Shown here in pieces: positions 14,257 through 17,038 of a DNA stretch of 17,038 nt. Every line of letters starts with the position of its first letter. Position 1 is the stretch's first letter. Origin of the DNA: Legionella genomosp. 1 (GTDB lineage: Bacteria > Pseudomonadota > Gammaproteobacteria > Legionellales > Legionellaceae); the NCBI GenBank assembly GCA_945889365.1, contig CAMDBQ010000010.1, forward strand, positions 1 to 17,038, in the 5' to 3' direction. The notes beneath the pieces were generated by a model. The model saw only the letters and a list, made by a program, of their open reading frames with translations. It was not told where the DNA came from and ran no database searches. A program made the translations under genes and the position numbers.

Positions 14257-14285
14257 TTGACTTCTAATAATACACTTACTATATT
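14257..14285 (+). promoter_or_regulatory. Predicted promoter of the OTU protease gene
   Basis: -35-like TTGACT (14257-14262), 17-nt spacer, -10-like TATATT (14280-14285). The transcript would start near 14292, giving a 35-nt leader before ATG 14327. It is one of the best sigma70-like matches in the window. Confidence 0.55.
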
Positions 14286-14326
14286 TTACATGACCGCTTT
14301 TTATTCTAAACAGATAGGAGACCGTC

Positions 14327-15601
14327 ATGCCAACACAACCATTCGGCTACGATGTAACCAATCACCCGACAGAATCAGCGATAGGTCTAATTAATGCGGT
14401 GGGAGATGGTAACTGTGGATTGCGTGCGGCGGTCCAGAGTTTGTTGATTCGGGGCATCACAACAGACAAACATGCCTTTGTAGCTGATTTTTTGCAACAT
14501 ATTTATGATCGACAAAAAGATGCCGTTGATATAAACGGAAGGAATTTATACGCATCTAACACGACCAAAGTAGATAATCCTGTGCCTCCGTCAAACCAGC
14601 AGGCAAATGTTCTGGATTTAATTCAAGCATACAGAACGATGACGCCAAGTGATTTAGCTAAATTAAGAAACGTCTATTTTGGGACTGACAACACAGAGGG
14701 CATGAACGCGAAGATGGATCATGTCATCTACGTGCTAGCGGGCTGTTTACGCTTGGATATCAGCGATTATGTTAATGACAACCCTTCAGAACGCTTGCCT
14801 TACGGTGGGGATGAAGATGGGCGACGTGATTTGAGAACACTGGAAAAGGAAACGGATTTTAATGATACAGTTGCCTATTTTGCCGATCATGACATTAGTT
14901 CCACCATGGAAAGTTCCAATCCTTCTGTGCCCAATCAAAGTCTTAATGACATCATGCCTCAGTTAAACAGCGCAGATCGATTTAAATTTAAAAAACCTGA
15001 AATTGAGATATCAATTTATCACGACAAGGGAAATCATTTTAAGTCATTGATTTATGAACCTATAGACAGTGTTCGCGCTGCACAAGAGCGTGTTGGCCGA
15101 GGACGTGTATCACTAAAGTCTTTAGCTGATCTCGATGAACCTATCAATGGTACGGAAATTTATTCAGCGGTATTGGGCTCTCATATCCATGACACCATTC
15201 TGAGTTCTGGGGATCTGGGTTTAAAGGTACCCGCACCAGGTGATAATCTACTTAAAGCGGGTATTGCCTTGGAAGCAGCGGGCATGGTGTTTTTCGGACT
15301 TGGTTTCATACCCGGACTTCAAATCTTATGGGCAGTTAGTGTAGTATCTTTCGTAGTGGGACTTGTGATTGCGGAGTGTGGCCAGATAAAAAATAACCTA
15401 GCAAAACAGTCACCCCAACTAGAGCCGACGGTTAGCGCTAGACCACCTCCATCGGCCAGGAATTCATTAACCGTGAATCCAGAAGTTGTTCAGCATATAA
15501 AGGATTTAAAGAGACAAAATCAAGAATTAATTCTAAAAAAAAATAATGAAATAGATCCCTCTGCTGACCCTAAGAGTCCTTCCAGCAAACACGGGGTCTA
15601 A
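14327..15601 (+). CDS. OTU-type cysteine protease with a C-terminal membrane hairpin; candidate translocated effector
   Basis: Likely deubiquitinase-like thiol protease. In the 424-aa product GDGNCGLRAAVQSLL gives the OTU Asp27 and nucleophile Cys30, and the matching catalytic His is H237 in KGNHFKSLIYEP, where OTU enzymes have NHY/F. The insert between them is long and charged. No signal peptide is visible. About residues 308-350 form two hydrophobic segments (GIALEAAGMVFFGLGFI and LQILWAVSVVSFVVGLVI) split by PG, a likely membrane hairpin, followed by a Pro-rich linker and a short helical tail (about 385-407). A eukaryotic-like enzyme plus a membrane tail recalls the Legionella OTU effector LotB/Ceg23; this is an analogy of architecture, not shown homology. 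AGGAG (14316-14320) lies 6 nt before the start. It sits beside a recombinase and IS debris. Ubiquitin linkage and translocation are untested. Confidence 0.82.
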   Translation: MPTQPFGYDVTNHPTESAIGLINAVGDGNCGLRAAVQSLLIRGITTDKHAFVADFLQHIYDRQKDAVDINGRNLYASNTTKVDNPVPPSNQQANVLDLIQAYRTMTPSDLAKLRNVYFGTDNTEGMNAKMDHVIYVLAGCLRLDISDYVNDNPSERLPYGGDEDGRRDLRTLEKETDFNDTVAYFADHDISSTMESSNPSVPNQSLNDIMPQLNSADRFKFKKPEIEISIYHDKGNHFKSLIYEPIDSVRAAQERVGRGRVSLKSLADLDEPINGTEIYSAVLGSHIHDTILSSGDLGLKVPAPGDNLLKAGIALEAAGMVFFGLGFIPGLQILWAVSVVSFVVGLVIAECGQIKNNLAKQSPQLEPTVSARPPPSARNSLTVNPEVVQHIKDLKRQNQELILKKNNEIDPSADPKSPSSKHGV

Positions 15602-15641
15602 TCAGAGGTATTAGGTACGCCTAAACCATTGGTTATCTGAT
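15601..15641 (+). other. Possible three-way RNA structure after the OTU gene
   Basis: Directly after the stop, ATCAGA (15601-15606) pairs with TCTGAT (15636-15641), enclosing a small hairpin TTAGG-TACG-CCTAA (15611-15624) and a weak ACC/GGT hairpin (15625-15633). No U-run follows. Stems are short, so this may be chance. Confidence 0.25.
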
Positions 15642-15697
15642 CGAGTAAGCCAAAGGATCTTCCTGTGTGTAGAGAATTGTTTAAAAAAATAAAAAAA

Positions 15698-15850
15698 TTA
15701 CAACTTATTTTTATGTTTCGCCACTTCATCTTGAAATAAGCCATTAAATTTACTAATTTTATCTAATGGTTCATTATCAATTAGCATGTTGGGGAATAGG
15801 AGTATTAACGGCCCTATTCCCCCTGGCAATGTTTCACTGGTGGTGAATAA
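15698..15850 (-). pseudogene. Short orphan reading frame, perhaps a gene remnant
   Basis: The minus strand is open for 50 codons between stops: FTTSETLPGGIGPLILLFPN, then MLIDNEPLDKISKFNGLF and QDEVAKHKNKL before TAA, directly followed by a T-rich tract. The composition looks protein-like, but the only ATG (15787) has no ribosome binding site and would give just 29 residues. It may be the 3' end of a lost gene. It lies downstream of, and in the same direction as, the Cys-rich secreted peptide gene. No family recognised. Confidence 0.25.
15791..15822. repeat. 10-bp perfect hairpin between convergent genes
   Basis: GGGGAATAGG (15791-15800) and CCTATTCCCC (15813-15822) pair perfectly around a 12-nt loop. 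It lies between the ends of the OTU gene and the Cys-rich peptide gene, so termination is plausible, but no adjacent T-run is present. It also overlaps the orphan frame at 15698-15850. Confidence 0.5.
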
Positions 15851-15882
15851 TTACCCGATTTTTTAGATATAAAAAGGTTTAC

Positions 15883-16143
15883 CTAATTGTTGTCATTGCA
15901 ATCGTTTGACAGCTGGACAGCACAATAGGTTTTGCATGTAGCCGACCCGGAGTTGCTGCTAGTATTGCATAGTTTCGTCGGATGGCCGGAGCAACACTGC
16001 TTGCTATTGTCGCATGTTTTACAGTCACAATAACTCCGGCTACAGTCCGCCCATGCTGTGACTGGGTTTATAGACGCAAGCAAACACAAAAAGCTAATTG
16101 CGCTAAATATTGCTAATGGTTTGTTTTTTTTATAAGTATTCAT
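15883..16143 (-). CDS. Small secreted Cys-rich peptide, unknown function
   Basis: An 86-aa precursor: a Lys-rich start, a hydrophobic core (IFSAISFLCLLASI) and a probable signal peptidase site after TAWA. The mature part of about 52 residues has ten cysteines (DCSRSYCDCKTC, QCCSGHPTKLC, CKTYC, DC), an even number that suits five disulfides after export to the periplasm or outside. The rest is Ser, Asn and Thr rich with an Asn/Asp tail. I do not recognise a family. The frame is open up to 16191, but AAGGAG (16156-16151) lies 7 nt before ATG 16143 and the signal peptide begins there, so that start is chosen. A small palindrome (16180-16203) lies in the leader. Toxin-, metal- or inhibitor-like roles are all speculative. 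Confidence 0.65.
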   Translation of the reverse strand: MNTYKKNKPLAIFSAISFLCLLASINPVTAWADCSRSYCDCKTCDNSKQCCSGHPTKLCNTSSNSGSATCKTYCAVQLSNDCNDNN

Positions 16144-16179
16144 TTTTTTTCTCCTTAAGCTGAGCCATGTAGGCTGTCG

Positions 16180-16203
16180 CAATAAAGGCATATTGCCTTA
16201 TTG
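16180..16203 (-). promoter_or_regulatory. Near-palindromic hairpin in the leader of the Cys-rich peptide gene
   Basis: CAATAAAGGCA (16180-16190) and TGCCTTATTG (16194-16203) pair with a single bulged base and a 3-nt loop, 36-60 bp upstream of ATG 16143. It could be an operator or a leader stem; no T-run makes it a clear attenuator. Confidence 0.35.
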
Positions 16204-16420
16204 ATGTAATACAACTTGTTAATTTACATACATATAACAATCTTTGTAACTCCACAAGTCATCTGTTGTAACGAAGTGATGAATCTATCTAATTGACTTG
16301 ATATCTAAAGATATAGCATATTCAAGATCTACAGGCAAGGACATAGAAATCCTAATTTGATCGGTAAAAAACTGAACAACCCGACTGTATACCCCAACGC
16401 GGCAATTTTTAACTAAAAAT

Positions 16421-16453
16421 CAAATACAAACAGTCAATTTCAACTTGTATTTG
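16421..16453. repeat. 9-bp perfect inverted repeat
   Basis: CAAATACAA (16421-16429) and TTGTATTTG (16445-16453) with a 15-nt loop, followed on the plus strand by CCATTTTTGCC. AT-rich; a weak terminator or protein-binding site. Confidence 0.4.
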
Positions 16454-16737
16454 CCATTTTTGCCCGCACTTTCACGCAACAGACCATAAAAACACGCCCG
16501 CAGACCAAACGGCTCCCATCCCTCTCCTCCATGCGCAGCCAGGGTGGGGGAACTTAGGCGAACTGATCAAGAATAGATCGATCTAGCGACTCCAACCTAT
16601 GACGTATTAAGTGCATATAATTCAATCCCACTGCGTACCTGAGCGTGAGCACGTAATTTGATGGTGCTTTTGTCACATTAATTGATGGGTTATAAATGCG
16701 CAATATTTACACGTTCTCAACGCTAGCCTGCTCAGTG

Positions 16738-16775
16738 TTTTATTTGTATCCCAAAAAGACGGCAAACAAATAAAA
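16738..16775. repeat. 10-bp perfect inverted repeat, possible terminator of the right-edge frame
   Basis: TTTTATTTGT (16738-16747) and ACAAATAAAA (16766-16775) with an 18-nt loop; pairing can extend by a G-T and a T-A pair. On the minus strand it lies just after the stop of the right-edge frame (16798), where a terminator would be expected, though the stem is AT-rich. Confidence 0.4.
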
Positions 16776-16797
16776 TACTCGAGCCATACATTTAAAA

Positions 16798-17038
16798 TTA
16801 AAACGGTGGATCGGGGAATTCATCTTTATGTTCTTGCATTAATCTACGATGTCTGAGCATTTGCTGAAGATAATGCTCGCCAACATCCAGTGAAAGTGTC
16901 ACAAAAAAATGCGTGAGATGATAAGCCGCTTCGTCGGATATGCGGTCGGAGACGCCATAATATAAAGTCCCTCTTGTACTGATTAATAGAGGGAATCAAA
17001 TGATCAAAAACGATATGGTTACTGAGATACAACCGGCA
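16798..17038 (-). pseudogene. Degraded or frameshifted 3' end of an unknown gene at the right edge
   Basis: The minus strand ends in a protein-like frame: RGTLYYGVSDRISDEAAYHL, then THFFVTLSLDVGEHYLQQML and RHRRLMQEHKDEFPDPPF, with TAA at 16800-16798. It is open for 65 codons up to a TGA at 16998-16996 and has no usable start. A different frame is open from the right edge (YLSNHIVFDHLIPSINQYKR, bases about 17032-16970), so either a frameshift near 16970 or the in-frame TGA breaks the gene. The charged, helical C-terminus looks real, but I recognise no family. If the gene is intact in a relative, its N-terminus lies outside the window. Confidence 0.35.

Larger units (their letters stand above)
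16204..16797. other. About 600 bp without a recognisable gene
   Basis: Both strands have frequent stops and no frame has a ribosome binding site with a plausible product. The stretch carries two perfect inverted repeats, listed separately. Sequence around 16490-16600 is more GC-rich than its surroundings but yields no protein I recognise. Degraded mobile DNA is a reasonable but unproven reading. Confidence 0.5.

Noticed and set aside
13909..14260. Overlapping frames on both strands (98 and 95 codons) upstream of the OTU gene
   Set aside because: Neither has a ribosome binding site or a recognisable motif, and they cover the recombinase site palindromes and the OTU promoter region.
1..17038. 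CRISPR array, prophage module, toxin-antitoxin pair or secretion-system operon
   Set aside because: No regularly spaced repeats, phage structural genes, paired small genes or secretion components were seen in either strand.

Overview
The window looks like part of a gammaproteobacterial chromosome, most likely from the Legionellales (Legionella or a relative). This is an inference from gene content: a moderately AT-rich sequence, a three-subunit PDH operon, secreted S1/P1 nuclease and chagasin-type inhibitor, and an OTU protease with a C-terminal membrane hairpin that resembles known Legionella effectors. No rRNA, complete tRNA or CRISPR array was seen.

Left half (1-9500), housekeeping and metabolic genes. 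The 3' two thirds of a FadD-type acyl-CoA ligase enters from the left edge. It converges on a small Lys/Pro-rich hypothetical gene. Next is a tight operon for a pyruvate (or branched-chain 2-oxo acid) dehydrogenase: E1 alpha, E1 beta and a single-lipoyl E2, with no E3 gene. Its leader holds a perfect 25-bp inverted repeat that buries the ribosome binding site and start codon of the first gene. On the minus strand lie a DEAD-box helicase (RhlE) and, downstream in the same direction, a secreted S1/P1 nuclease. The helicase ribosome binding site is also inside an inverted repeat. Divergent from rhlE is an NAD-type malic enzyme. A secreted chagasin-type cysteine-protease inhibitor and a Cys-rich membrane protein follow on the minus strand, separated by a clear intrinsic terminator.

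Right half (9900-17038), accessory and mobile-element debris. It holds a frameshifted small gene, a divergent GNAT-like protein with a Pro-rich/basic tail, a 3' fragment of a transposase, a catabolic acetolactate synthase without its decarboxylase partner, an IS6-type transposase fragment, and a complete small serine recombinase. The recombinase promoter is overlaid by a palindrome, with a second 34-bp palindrome just upstream. Then comes the OTU-type cysteine protease, with a good sigma70-like promoter and ribosome binding site. The rest holds a short orphan reading frame, a secreted ten-cysteine peptide, and a degraded frame at the right edge.

The main leads are the OTU protease as a candidate translocated effector beside a recombinase, the recombinase control/crossover region, and two leader hairpins (PDH and rhlE) that could mask translation initiation. 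All functional statements come from reading motifs by eye; no database search was run.
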